From Zooshikella ganghwensis DSM 15267 (GTDB taxonomy: Bacteria; Pseudomonadota; Gammaproteobacteria; Pseudomonadales; Zooshikellaceae): DNA of 64,000 nucleotides. Every line of letters starts with the position of its first letter. Position 1 is the stretch's first letter. Shown piece by piece: positions 9,901 through 18,066 of this stretch. The notes beneath the pieces were generated by a model. The model was not told the DNA's origin, did not search any database, and saw nothing but the letters and a program-made list of their open reading frames with translations. Position numbers and translations under genes: made by a program. The DNA is taken from the NCBI RefSeq assembly GCF_000428585.1, contig NZ_AUAF01000012.1:1-64000 (forward strand), read 5' to 3'.

Positions 9901-11488
9901 GTGCAACAGACTGAAGTTGAGCAACCGGTAACGAGGTTGATTGAGGTTGCTGATAATAAAAAGAAAAACGTAAGCTGCACATCACACCATTGGTGAAAGT
10001 ACTAATTCCATATTGCTGATATTTTTTGGCAAGCGTAATAAATTGTTGTAAGGCTTGTTGATGTCGGCGGCTGTGAAGCTCAGTGTAATAGTTGAGTGTA
10101 AATTCAAGTAGTTCAGTTAAACTATGTGCGTTAGTGGGTATACCAAAACTATGCAGCTGGCGCTGTTTAATTTCGTTTTCCGGATAATTATTAAAATAGC
10201 GTATAGGGATGCCTGGAGTAGCATGATTAATCAATTCTTTCATGCACTGAGCAGAAATTTCATTGAGTTTAATCTGGGGAGGCAGTTTTACCAACGTATG
10301 TAATTTTTTTTCAGCGAATAGTTGTTGGGGGGATGTTGAAAATAAACTTTCCTCTGCACTGTGTTGTGAAGCGTTATGCGTTATTGCTGATTCACGTTTA
10401 AGTATTTGTGATAGCAATGTTTCTACTTCAAAATACTGAATCGTATGCTGCAGATTAATGTTAGTTTTATGGTTAGCGATATGTTTTAGTAACTCTGTGA
10501 TATTAGGAATTAATTGGGAGAGGGTTTGACAAGGTAGTGAACCATTAACTGCTGCTGTCTGAAAATGATAAATACGTTGGTGATGGTTATGTTGGTGATA
10601 GTTATATAGGCCAATCGTATTAGTATGCTGTGGCCAATAAGGAAAGTGTTGAATTAATTGATCGGATAATGATAGTGGTGTTGCGTTGAGTAGGCAAATA
10701 TCTGCAGTGGGTGTTGTTAATAAAAATGCAGCTTGTACAGTAAAAGAATAGAGGATTTGCTGGGGAGATTTTGTGTAAACAGTAAAGATCAGTAAAGCAT
10801 TATTGAAAATAAATGATTGTTTATCCTCTACAATAATGGCCGCAAAACCACTTTCAGTTTTACAAACTGGGATATTTTGAAGAAAGGGAGGGGTATCCTC
10901 AACACCCTGATGTCGTACTTGTATATATACACTGTCTTCTGTAGTAAAGGACTCGGGTGCAAATGATAAAACCAGTAATTTATTTCGATTAAGCATTAAT
11001 GTGTCAATTTCAGGTGTAGCTAACTGCTTTTTCCAGTTTAAGTGATTTGCACTGGATGGCTCTTGATGGGGTTGTGACTGGTTTAATTTTAATGGGTGAA
11101 GGTTAACGGTGACCCCGGTATCCAACCATTTTTCGGGGAGCTGTTGAATTAAAACAGAGGACAGAGATGTATTGAATAACGAAAACCATTGCCCATACAG
11201 GAAAGGAGGAATAAACAATAACTTAATTGGACTGTGTTGGGATAAATGATAGATGGGGTGTCCCAAGCTACCATCGTTGTTAAGATGAAATAGTTGTCCC
11301 TGTTCGTTGGTTGTCCATAACGTTAGATAAGGTTCGTCGGTAATTCCATGATGTTCTTGAGAGAGAATAAGCGTATTGGCTAAAGGCTTGATTGAACCTT
11401 CAATTAATTCATCATTTAGATACTCTGCTGAGCATAAGTATTGTACTTTTAATGCATGGCAAGTACCCAGTGGGTAGATGGCTTCCAT
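6938..11488 (-). CDS. Giant 1516-aa protein with internal OmpA-like domain
   Basis: I do not recognise the protein as a whole. Residues ~500-610 form an OmpA-type peptidoglycan-binding domain: LHGFTDTIGT, then NDLLAWQRVQVAASLLVEQGV and a final ASRRLDIFV. The N-terminal ~350 residues look beta-rich, and the last ~900 residues match nothing I know. There is no signal peptide or membrane segment, although OmpA domains normally act in the periplasm. The gene follows the 533-aa gene after 14 bp and precedes the arrestin-like gene. A role as an exported, possibly type VI-associated protein is only a hypothesis, since no secretion apparatus genes are nearby. Confidence 0.75.
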   Translation of the reverse strand: MEAIYPLGTCHALKVQYLCSAEYLNDELIEGSIKPLANTLILSQEHHGITDEPYLTLWTTNEQGQLFHLNNDGSLGHPIYHLSQHSPIKLLFIPPFLYGQWFSLFNTSLSSVLIQQLPEKWLDTGVTVNLHPLKLNQSQPHQEPSSANHLNWKKQLATPEIDTLMLNRNKLLVLSFAPESFTTEDSVYIQVRHQGVEDTPPFLQNIPVCKTESGFAAIIVEDKQSFIFNNALLIFTVYTKSPQQILYSFTVQAAFLLTTPTADICLLNATPLSLSDQLIQHFPYWPQHTNTIGLYNYHQHNHHQRIYHFQTAAVNGSLPCQTLSQLIPNITELLKHIANHKTNINLQHTIQYFEVETLLSQILKRESAITHNASQHSAEESLFSTSPQQLFAEKKLHTLVKLPPQIKLNEISAQCMKELINHATPGIPIRYFNNYPENEIKQRQLHSFGIPTNAHSLTELLEFTLNYYTELHSRRHQQALQQFITLAKKYQQYGISTFTNGVMCSLRFSFYYQQPQSTSLPVAQLQSVARLWQQYSQANITLHGFTDTIGTCEKNDLLAWQRVQVAASLLVEQGVPKDKIHCIAGGDLSPVSGAAGEEITASRRLDIFVSLPIPLFALTLNEEILTQLQHTVTEELLQRLGFTATAAQFLNILARLRQGTTSVTTTQHLTNQVWFSCKPTAKTQDNNNRLPLYHHIDCILKTQFETALTQQNNFFALWERSQVNRKQLQPLPWLNQNQLPSQASTVWLENQIRLRYEVFCSLQQLLIFAAWYAKHEKCSIEKSVNRLKLSEFIHQFLTKTWYWPTHSAIDYNLAQYWLDEVTLINSQADEASNNPIEKGHLNYRANPRAQFSLPPGEQWLATNLRRLNPTSLINFSAKVLAEHAPTFPTIEHQPFDRKIFKYTAIYAREAGSTQDKPWLQLSEFLTQQQRETLTPFDQLRVLVVIKDQDTLSQENPQWQEQPITHPLPLKLQAIAAYPTHMQQGSPLFEMTYQLNTTNLLPEEHHFQGNFGAIFFPRYAISNKIILGQPPLPFMSSHISNQPTEEASQTEHNAIPQPDTNKTLARFQAYTWLTGLTIEIPIATHQTRRLIRIHGEDELLAQHTTPVLGASGLWPMSIELSRLTPCHDAAGTLIKQEYQEHTLLPHTKEARCPVISSSDSPIAGIAQASTLFRVQQQGRFTASPFYAAKFKDSPLFANHDVSIDEELLYGFEWTQAFEIATLVACSELNVANSSVSDWRQLPFNLMITEKVVQPLSSGAEWPVAGSIYYLGTIQINNDQPQFLPSLSEAFAERLTLSSLLQTLASYDSLAIKQLREVLGEQLWQAAQQHPIHIFGGIAALHYFNPAGQRISGMRPLASSASAGDYVQQRITHEDKINIHSDHPTDFYYQMGDLCFPQNKINSYSERRLSLRLPAPDSYFSAHMPWSQFPNTAEVSMARQHLLHNIQRSNQRQLQLDDQELPVIPNQPYPVTNLMRWLYYCELDKKLNTQYTRLLLKHWFATDLNQLGLSKMTEVPVS

Positions 11489-11502
11489 AGTATACGTTTA
11501 CT

Positions 11503-13104
11503 CTAAATTGGTTCGTTGCGGGTATCGGCTAATAAAGGAGATGTTTGCTGTAAGTTCAACACAAGTAAGTCTTGTAAACGTTTATTCCTGAAAATGTAAG
11601 CGGGCACTTGTTGAGTGTCCTCTGGTATTAGAATTAAATCAAACAGGCCTTTTATGGGTAAATCATCAAAGACCAGTTCAATCCATTCTGGATGGTGATG
11701 AACTTTAGGACAACTGGCAAGTTTTGGGGCCGTTGTATGTTGCCAGTGAGGGTCTTTACTGCGCAGTTGATAGCGATCTGAAAAATATTTATTCGTTAGT
11801 CCCGTAACTTGTAAGTGGAGGACCAACCTTTGTTCAACAACATTGATATAGGCAACAGGAATTTTATTATCCCGAAACTGATCTAAGATAAGACGATGCT
11901 TGCCGAAGCGTGGAATTAATTTTTCATTGAGTCCTTGTTTAACTTCTAAAGGTGTTTTTTCCTGATCGAGTAAAGCTTGTGAAATGGGACCTATGACTCC
12001 CTTTACAGCATCAAAGTGGGTGACTTGGGAATAATGTTTAAGTTCACTCAAAGAGGCTCCTTCAGCTGAGAGTTTTTCAAGGTTATTTTCATAAGACAGA
12101 ATTTTTTCCCAAGGCCATTGTCGGTGACTAAAGCATAATACAATGCCAGACTCATCTGTTTGGCACTCTCCTTTTATACGGTAAGGTATCCACAGTGTGT
12201 CTAACCACCGCCCTCTAGCTTCGCGTTGATCTGGGTTTACCGTTTTGATAAATTTTGCAAAGTATTGTTGTCGGTAAAAGTGAACACGTACATCTTTTAG
12301 CATTCCTCCTTTAACACTTTGTAATTCCCGCCATAACTTTCCTTGCCAAAAAACATATAACCAACCTTCAGGTAACAGATCTGCATGTGACCGGCTCTGA
12401 GCTGCACTGATTAACCCTAAAGGCTTAACGGGTATAATAATGTTATCCCACTCATCTTGTTCTACATTACTTTGTATTGGTAGTACATTTTCAGCTAAAG
12501 GTAAGTATAAAGGTGGCTCTTTATACATGGGTATTTTCAGGCCAAAACGGCGGGGATAGTTTGGAATATGGTTAAAAATAATCAAACTGCGGTATTTATC
12601 ACTGTCTAACGTGCTTTCTTTGGGAGGGAGCTCAATAGAAGGTAAATCACGTTGTTGGTTAGCAAATAAGTGTAAACGTTGAACATTCGAGTGTTTAACT
12701 CCTGCAACCTCAATAACAAGTTTATATCGACTTTGATTTGCTTCACCTTCATCTGATGCGGCAATAAATTCGCTGCCACCCGTTAATAATGAGGGATCTG
12801 GTGTTTCATCAGAGCGAAAGGTGGCAACCACAGAAAGTGAGCTTTTTCGGGCAATACAAAGATCACCTCGAATTAATATTTGTGTGAGGTTCTTTGCTAG
12901 TTGCTCATGATCTTGACAGTGTTTTAAGGGAGGGAAGCGTTGTAAATGTTCTGCGATTTGTGGGTGCTGAGCAAATAAGCGTTCAACAAATAAGCCTATG
13001 TCCCGTTCATTTGAAAAATAGCGTGGTTGAAAACCAGGCGTGATAGGAATACCTTTTACAACAATTTCATAGGGGGTATTTTCGAATTCGAACTCAGCTT
13101 TCAT
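11503..13104 (-). CDS. 533-aa protein, weakly VasX-N-terminal-like
   Basis: First gene of the three-gene cluster. No signal peptide. Residues ~235-345 contain LPEGWLYVFWQGKLWRE, then a REARGR segment, LWIPYRIKGE and CFSHRQWPWEKI. This order (glycine-rich YVF strand, W-RE, late W.W) recalls the N-terminal region of VasX-type T6SS-associated proteins. The match is from memory of the family pattern and is weak. Spacing to the 1516-aa gene is 14 bp, suggesting translational coupling. No clear Shine-Dalgarno precedes the ATG at 13104, and a 22-bp palindrome sits 32 bp upstream. Confidence 0.65.
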   Translation of the reverse strand: MKAEFEFENTPYEIVVKGIPITPGFQPRYFSNERDIGLFVERLFAQHPQIAEHLQRFPPLKHCQDHEQLAKNLTQILIRGDLCIARKSSLSVVATFRSDETPDPSLLTGGSEFIAASDEGEANQSRYKLVIEVAGVKHSNVQRLHLFANQQRDLPSIELPPKESTLDSDKYRSLIIFNHIPNYPRRFGLKIPMYKEPPLYLPLAENVLPIQSNVEQDEWDNIIIPVKPLGLISAAQSRSHADLLPEGWLYVFWQGKLWRELQSVKGGMLKDVRVHFYRQQYFAKFIKTVNPDQREARGRWLDTLWIPYRIKGECQTDESGIVLCFSHRQWPWEKILSYENNLEKLSAEGASLSELKHYSQVTHFDAVKGVIGPISQALLDQEKTPLEVKQGLNEKLIPRFGKHRLILDQFRDNKIPVAYINVVEQRLVLHLQVTGLTNKYFSDRYQLRSKDPHWQHTTAPKLASCPKVHHHPEWIELVFDDLPIKGLFDLILIPEDTQQVPAYIFRNKRLQDLLVLNLQQTSPLLADTRNEPI

Positions 13105-13135
13105 GTGATAGAGGTAGATTAATTGGCGTATGAGA

Positions 13136-13157
13136 TATACCCATAGTGCTGGGTATA
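13136..13157. repeat. 22-bp palindromic repeat
   Basis: TATACCC-N8-GGGTATA with perfect 7-bp arms, 32 bp upstream of the first gene of the OmpA-domain cluster. Confidence 0.75.
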
Positions 13158-13647
13158 TTGATCTTTAAATTATAGCAAACTGCGTTATATATACCTGATA
13201 CATTACTCGGAATAGAAAAAAATAATTGAGTAATTGTTTTTATACGTTAGTTTTGTAACTGTCTTGTAAGTGAATAGTATTTTTTGTGAATTTCTTTAAA
13301 TGGTTTTTTAGGAAGCTACTCACAAAGATACAGTCTATAGCACTATTGAAAAATAGACTTATATTACGTGCTACGCAATGGTTACACGTGCCGACATATT
13401 CATTTCTTTTCGTATCAACGTAAGTGTTGTCAGTATGATTTTGTGGTGTTGCTCTAAAACACTGACGTGGGTCATTCACTTATTTTATCAACGTGTAATA
13501 CTCCGCCCTTTTTTTAAATCAGTCCGTAAATTTTTTTCTTGCTAGGGGATACCCATGTTTTGCATGTGTGGTTACCCAAGCATGGCAAACAATGTTGTAT
13601 CCATAAGGCTCTGATAAGCAGCAGAGCAAGGTTTGGATACAGAGATT

Positions 13648-13669
13648 TATACCCACAATGTAGGGTATA
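13648..13669. repeat. 22-bp palindromic repeat
   Basis: TATACCC-N8-GGGTATA with perfect 7-bp arms and spacer ACAATGTA, about 70 bp upstream of the phosphoketolase start. Confidence 0.75.
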
Positions 13670-13737
13670 GCAGTGCATTGCTTGTCTTTTGGAAAGTCCA
13701 TCAGTCTTTAAGTAGTAGTTATAGCCTGAGGTTAGTT

Positions 13738-16104
13738 ATGTCTTTGCAACATGAAGTAAAAGCGCTCAAGAAGTTTGTGCGTGCCGCTAACTATCTTTCT
13801 GTCTCCCAGATTTACCTGAAAGATAACCTGCTCTTAGAACGTCCCCTGCAACACACGGATATCAAACCACGGTTACTAGGTCACTGGGGAACCTGTCCGG
13901 GTATTAACTTTTTATATGCGAACGTTAACCGCCTTATTGTTAAGCACCAGCGTGACTTTATGTGTTTGATTGGTCCTGGTCATGGTTTTCCAGCGGTACA
14001 AGCAAACCTGTTCATCGAAGGCTCGTTATCTCACTATTATCCTGATGTTATCCCTTACAGCGAAGAGGGTATGAAGGATATCTGTCGTAAGTTCTCCCAA
14101 GCTTATGGTTATCCCTCACATGCTAATCCAGAAGCTCCAGGACAAATTCTGGAAGGCGGTGAGTTAGGTTATGCGCTTGCTGTGGCATGGGGTGCGGTAC
14201 TTGATAACCCTGAGCTTATTGCTGTGTGTTTAGTGGGTGATGGTGAGTCTGAAACAGGACCACTGGCGGCTTCTTGGTATGCTAATCGCTTGGTTTCACC
14301 CAAAGAGAGTGGTGCTGTACTGCCAGTGTTGCATATTAACGGTTATAAAATCTCTGGACCTACACGTTTAGGCCGTATGTCCAATGAAGAAATCACTCAG
14401 GAGTTCACAGGGCTAGGCTACCACGTTCTGGTTGTGGATGATGAGCGAGAAGAAGACATCTATGAGCAAATGGCAAAAGCAATGGACGAGGCTTATGCCA
14501 TTATTACTGATATTCAGCAACGTGCACGTAATGGCGAAGATGTTGAGTGTCCTCGTTGGCCATTAATTGCGATGAAAACAGCAAAAGGCTGGACGGGTAC
14601 CAAAGAAGCTGATGGTAAAAAGCTGGAAGGTAACTGTGATTCTCACCAAGTGATTGTGAATCAGTGTGCTGATAATCCAGAGCATTTACAGCTGCTAAAC
14701 GAGTGGCTTGCTAGTTATGGTTTCCATGAGCTGTATCGTATTTGCGATGATCAAAGTATTGAATTTGATGATGATATTCGAGGCTTAATTCCTGCGCCTG
14801 AACAGACCATGGGCAGACAGAAATTGTCTTATGGTGGTGAAGTTGTTGAGGATTTAGTATTACCTGACTTAACTGCATTGGCTTATGGTAATGATGTACC
14901 GCGTGGCGAGCGTGGTTATTCAATGTTAAAAATGGGCGAGTGGTTACGTGAAGCCATTCGTTTGAATGAAGCTCAGTCTAATCTGCGTGTCTTTAGTCCG
15001 GATGAGACATATTCAAACCAGCTTCAAGCGGTATTTGAAGTTACTAATCGCAGTTGGCAGTGGCCAATCAAGCCCTGGGATCAAGATATTGCGCGTGAAG
15101 GTCGCATTATCGAACTGCTTTCTGAAAACCTGCTATTTGGTATGTTACATGGTTATACCGTAACAGGCCGTTTTGGTATGTTCCCAACGTATGAGTCTTT
15201 TGCACAAGTGATTGCTTCAATGGCAGATCAGTACTGCAAATATATTCATGCATCACAAGACGTGCATTTCCGTAAGCCTGTCCCCTCTTGTAATGTTGTA
15301 CTGTCTTCTTTATTGGAAAGACAGGATCATAATGGTTACTCGCATCAAAACCCTTCATTGTTAGCTTCTATGCTGGAGAAACATCCTAAGATTGTTTCAG
15401 CCTATTTGCCTGCTGATGCAAACTCCACTCTGGTTTATACAGAGAAGGCGTTTGTTGATCGTGATAAATTGAATGTTGTCGTTGCCGGTAAAAAAGAGTT
15501 GCCTGTTTGGTTAACACTTGAAGAGGCGCGTCAGCAAGCCCAAGATGGCATTATGACCTGGGATTTTGCTTCTGATGAAGATCCTGATGTAGTACTTGCA
15601 GGTTGTGGTGACTATGTAACGCAAGAGTGTTTGGCTGCACTGGTGTTAATCAGAGAGAGATTACCACAAGTTAAAGTACGCTTTGTCAGCGTTACTGAGC
15701 TGACTTCAGGTGGTTTGGGTTCGTTAAAATATGCTGATAAACCTTATCTATTAGATGAGTTTTTTACTAAGGATAAGGGTGTCGTATTTAACTTCCATGG
15801 TTATCCCAACACTATTAAGAAATTGGTCTTTAACTATGCTGGTGTAAAACGCTTTAGAATTAAAGGCTATGAAGAGAATGGCTCAACAACCACACCATTC
15901 GATATGGGTGTGAGAAATGGCACATCTCGTTATCATATGGTCATCGATCTAGCCTATAAAGCTTTCCAGCAAGGGGTGATTAGTGAAGATGAGCACGCCA
16001 CAGTGACTACGGAAATGCTAAGAAGGTTAGTGGAGCACAAAGAGTATATTCTGAAGCACGGTGTTGATCCTGAAGAAATTAATGACTGGCAATGGCAGCG
16101 TTAA
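13738..16104 (+). CDS. xfp: Xylulose-5-phosphate/fructose-6-phosphate phosphoketolase
   Basis: 788 residues, the usual family length. A thiamine-diphosphate enzyme that cleaves xylulose 5-P (and/or fructose 6-P) with phosphate to acetyl phosphate. Seen: HWGTCPGINFLYANVNRL near residue 55, GPGHGFPAVQANLFIEGSL, HANPEAPGQILEGGELGYAL and the TPP-binding GDGESETGPLAASW (residue ~165). The start is ATG 13738 with GAGG ahead of it; an upstream in-frame extension is not family-like. Monocistronic, with a terminator 30 bp after the stop. It offers an acetyl-phosphate route beside the Entner-Doudoroff block further along the window. Confidence 0.95.
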   Translation: MSLQHEVKALKKFVRAANYLSVSQIYLKDNLLLERPLQHTDIKPRLLGHWGTCPGINFLYANVNRLIVKHQRDFMCLIGPGHGFPAVQANLFIEGSLSHYYPDVIPYSEEGMKDICRKFSQAYGYPSHANPEAPGQILEGGELGYALAVAWGAVLDNPELIAVCLVGDGESETGPLAASWYANRLVSPKESGAVLPVLHINGYKISGPTRLGRMSNEEITQEFTGLGYHVLVVDDEREEDIYEQMAKAMDEAYAIITDIQQRARNGEDVECPRWPLIAMKTAKGWTGTKEADGKKLEGNCDSHQVIVNQCADNPEHLQLLNEWLASYGFHELYRICDDQSIEFDDDIRGLIPAPEQTMGRQKLSYGGEVVEDLVLPDLTALAYGNDVPRGERGYSMLKMGEWLREAIRLNEAQSNLRVFSPDETYSNQLQAVFEVTNRSWQWPIKPWDQDIAREGRIIELLSENLLFGMLHGYTVTGRFGMFPTYESFAQVIASMADQYCKYIHASQDVHFRKPVPSCNVVLSSLLERQDHNGYSHQNPSLLASMLEKHPKIVSAYLPADANSTLVYTEKAFVDRDKLNVVVAGKKELPVWLTLEEARQQAQDGIMTWDFASDEDPDVVLAGCGDYVTQECLAALVLIRERLPQVKVRFVSVTELTSGGLGSLKYADKPYLLDEFFTKDKGVVFNFHGYPNTIKKLVFNYAGVKRFRIKGYEENGSTTTPFDMGVRNGTSRYHMVIDLAYKAFQQGVISEDEHATVTTEMLRRLVEHKEYILKHGVDPEEINDWQWQR

Positions 16105-16134
16105 TCATTTTTGTGTTTTAGTAGAAAACAAAAA

Positions 16135-16157
16135 ACCGCCTAATGGCGGTTTTTTTA
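16135..16157 (+). terminator. Rho-independent terminator after phosphoketolase
   Basis: ACCGCC-TAAT-GGCGGT followed by a T tract, preceded by an A tract, so it can also serve the convergent L,D-transpeptidase gene. Confidence 0.9.
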
Positions 16158-16170
16158 TTGTGTGTCGATA

Positions 16171-16911
16171 TCAAGGGTAGTGATTGGCGGAAACCACTGG
16201 GTGGCTGTATGGAGTGAATGCGTGGGCGATTTGTTGATAAAGGTGGTTGGTCCATCTGGGAGAGGTAAGTGGTGGTTTGAGTGCTTGTAATCGAGGATCA
16301 GTTGGTGCAATAACCACACTGACTTGCCGCTTTCCTATGCGATGTACCAAGGTGAACAGTTCTTCTATGGCTTGGTCTCCCACAGCTAAACAGCCAATAG
16401 ATACATCTTTGCCATGAATGAAAATATCACCACCGAGTCGGGTTCGGCCATCCGTTACAGCTTTTTGTTGATCAAATGCATTGGGGTAATTGAGCTTCAT
16501 GGATAAGTGATAACGGCTATTGGGATTTAAAAACGTTATTTTATACAAGCCCTCTGGAATTTGTTTATCCCCCTGCCTAAGCTTTGGACCTTTAGTGCCA
16601 CTGTTGGCTAACAAAGGATAGGTCCTGACATAATGCCAGTTATTATCTTGTTTGGCCCAGAGCTCCATTTGCAGTTGGTCTTTGATGGTGAGCAGACTGA
16701 CTTCTTGAGGGGGGAAATTAAGGCCAGCTGAAGTAAAGTATGGTTTGAGACGCGATTCAGCTTTGTATCCATATCTATAAATGACATCTTCAACAGTGCG
16801 TTGCCCAACCATTTTGACATAAAAGGGATACCAAAGGCTCCTTCCGTAACGATAACCCATGGGTAGCAACATGGCTAAAGCTAAAAAAATCGCCAACATG
16901 CCTTTTATCAT
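16171..16911 (-). CDS. L,D-transpeptidase (YkuD) family protein
   Basis: 246 residues from the ATG at 16911, which follows a GAAGG-like site. The upstream in-frame ATG at 16956 adds an unlikely hydrophilic lead. The N-terminal hydrophobic segment (MLAIFLALAMLLPMGY) is a signal peptide or anchor. The catalytic YkuD signature is IFIHGKDVSIGCLAVGD (HG-x-x-x-S-x-GC), with the nucleophile Cys near residue 180, preceded by IPEGLYKI. It probably crosslinks peptidoglycan or attaches proteins in the periplasm; closest in style to the ErfK/YafK sub-groups. Confidence 0.85.
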   Translation of the reverse strand: MIKGMLAIFLALAMLLPMGYRYGRSLWYPFYVKMVGQRTVEDVIYRYGYKAESRLKPYFTSAGLNFPPQEVSLLTIKDQLQMELWAKQDNNWHYVRTYPLLANSGTKGPKLRQGDKQIPEGLYKITFLNPNSRYHLSMKLNYPNAFDQQKAVTDGRTRLGGDIFIHGKDVSIGCLAVGDQAIEELFTLVHRIGKRQVSVVIAPTDPRLQALKPPLTSPRWTNHLYQQIAHAFTPYSHPVVSANHYP

Positions 16912-17042
16912 TACACTTACCTTCAAAGAGAGAATTTTTAACTGGCAAATGATCAAAAGAGTGAGTAAGTCACTTCACTTTTGCCGTAGCAGAATTTTTA
17001 ACCAGTTCTCGTAATAAGTGTAATGTATTTTTGTGATATGTA

Positions 17043-17330
17043 TCACGGTTCAAAAATAAAAAATTGGGTTCTCGTCCAAAACGCAATGGCTTGTGAGCGT
17101 GAAAGACCATGACAATAACCCACTCTGGTAACGGCATCATGGCACTGTTGCAGGGAAGCGTTCTTAGGTAATAAATTGACAGCTTGATTCATTGCATCTA
17201 ACAGAGAACGTTCACTGTCAGTGATTTCATGCATAAGTAAAACATCATCATTAGCGTTAGTAGGATAGTTGAGAATAGGATATCTGCTATTCATGTAGTG
17301 TACTGACTTTTGGTGTTTATCAATATACAT
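17043..17330 (-). CDS. Small conserved-looking protein of unknown function
   Basis: 95 residues (or 83 from the ATG at 17294). A strong GGAAGAAG sits just before the first ATG, supporting a real gene. The sequence has an acidic start (NDDVLLMHEITDSERSLLDAMNQAVN) and ends YCHGLSRSQAIAFWTRTQFFIFEP. No signal peptide or membrane segment. I do not recognise the family. It is separated by 131 bp from the L,D-transpeptidase on the same strand. Confidence 0.55.
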   Translation of the reverse strand: MYIDKHQKSVHYMNSRYPILNYPTNANDDVLLMHEITDSERSLLDAMNQAVNLLPKNASLQQCHDAVTRVGYCHGLSRSQAIAFWTRTQFFIFEP

Positions 17331-17709
17331 ATACTTCTTCCAAATGACTTTTCGAGTAAGTAGTCATTACTCAGTCTGTTTTAATAAGCGTTATCGCGTT
17401 CAGAAAAACAATTAATCAAGGGGAATTACTCAGTTCCTTAGGTGATCATAGAAAAAGGCATTTATCATAAGTATAAGTCAAGTTGTTTATATGGCTTTGG
17501 ATAGCCAGATTTAACCTTGGTGCTCGTTTCGGGCTTAGGAAGTAAGGCAAATAATCAAATTAAAAGTTCCCTATGTCGGCGTGTTCTTAACTTACTGTTT
17601 TTTAGAGTACTTACTAAGACTGGATGTGATTTTTTTTATTATGTTGTGAGCTGTATCCTTAACTATCCATGAAAACGTGAATGCTTGCTTAATAATAAAT
17701 ATGACTGGT

Positions 17710-17731
17710 TATACCCTTCGCTGTGGGAATA
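17710..17731. repeat. 22-bp palindromic repeat
   Basis: TATACCC-TTCGCTGT-GGGAATA. The left half is the family consensus and the right arm has one change. Confidence 0.7.
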
Positions 17732-17780
17732 TATTATTGGCCTGTTCCAAATTAAAAAGTAGGGTAAATAAAAAGAAGTA

Positions 17781-17807
17781 CGGCTAATCAAATAATTTGA
17801 TTAGCCG
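17781..17807. repeat. Perfect inverted repeat, 12-bp arms
   Basis: CGGCTAATCAAA and TTTGATTAGCCG around a TAA loop. On the minus strand it is followed by TACTTCTTTTTATTT, so it could be a minus-strand terminator, although no convincing gene ends there. It could also be an operator. Confidence 0.6.
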
Positions 17808-18006
17808 GTTTGGCGCTAGACGGCCAAGAGGCAGGCTTGTAATGCATTGATTATTTCACTAAAACTTAAAGTGTTAACTACGAAATATCGCTTTGGTTTT
17901 GTAAAGTTATGTACATGATTGCTGTAGGACTTTGCAGTATGACAGGGTGAAAAATTTGATCCTAACGATTGTTTTGGGGGGGAGTCTATACAGAAAAGCA
18001 ACCACT

Positions 18007-18030
18007 GATGCCCTTTGCTGTGGGTGTATA
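18007..18030. repeat. 22-bp palindromic repeat (diverged)
   Basis: GATGCCC-TTTGCTGT-GGGTGTATA, a diverged family member about 40 bp before the next gene. Confidence 0.5.
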
Positions 18031-18066
18031 TTTAGTGGCTGAGATTCTGGTTGCTCGTGGTTTTAT

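Larger units (their letters stand above)
13105..13737. other. Divergent gap before phosphoketolase
   Basis: This gap contains two well-formed 22-bp palindromes (13136-13157 and 13648-13669). Apparent reading frames here lack ribosome-binding sites and look spurious. It must hold promoters for the minus-strand cluster and for phosphoketolase, but I cannot place them. Confidence 0.55.
17331..18066. other. Gene-free gap with repeat and long hairpin
   Basis: It holds a 22-bp palindrome (17710-17731), a perfect 12-bp-arm inverted repeat (17781-17807) and a diverged palindrome (18007-18030). The one sizeable minus-strand frame lacks a ribosome-binding site. Confidence 0.55.

Noticed and set aside
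6938-11488. Rhs or other polymorphic toxin repeat protein
   Set aside because: No YD repeats, no RHS core signature and no recognisable C-terminal toxin domain or immunity gene downstream.
13240-13479. 79-codon minus-strand frame
   Set aside because: GTG start with no ribosome-binding site, odd composition, and it lies in a repeat-containing gap.
17816-18001. 61-codon minus-strand frame
   Set aside because: No ribosome-binding site and no recognisable sequence; the adjacent hairpin is not enough to call a gene.
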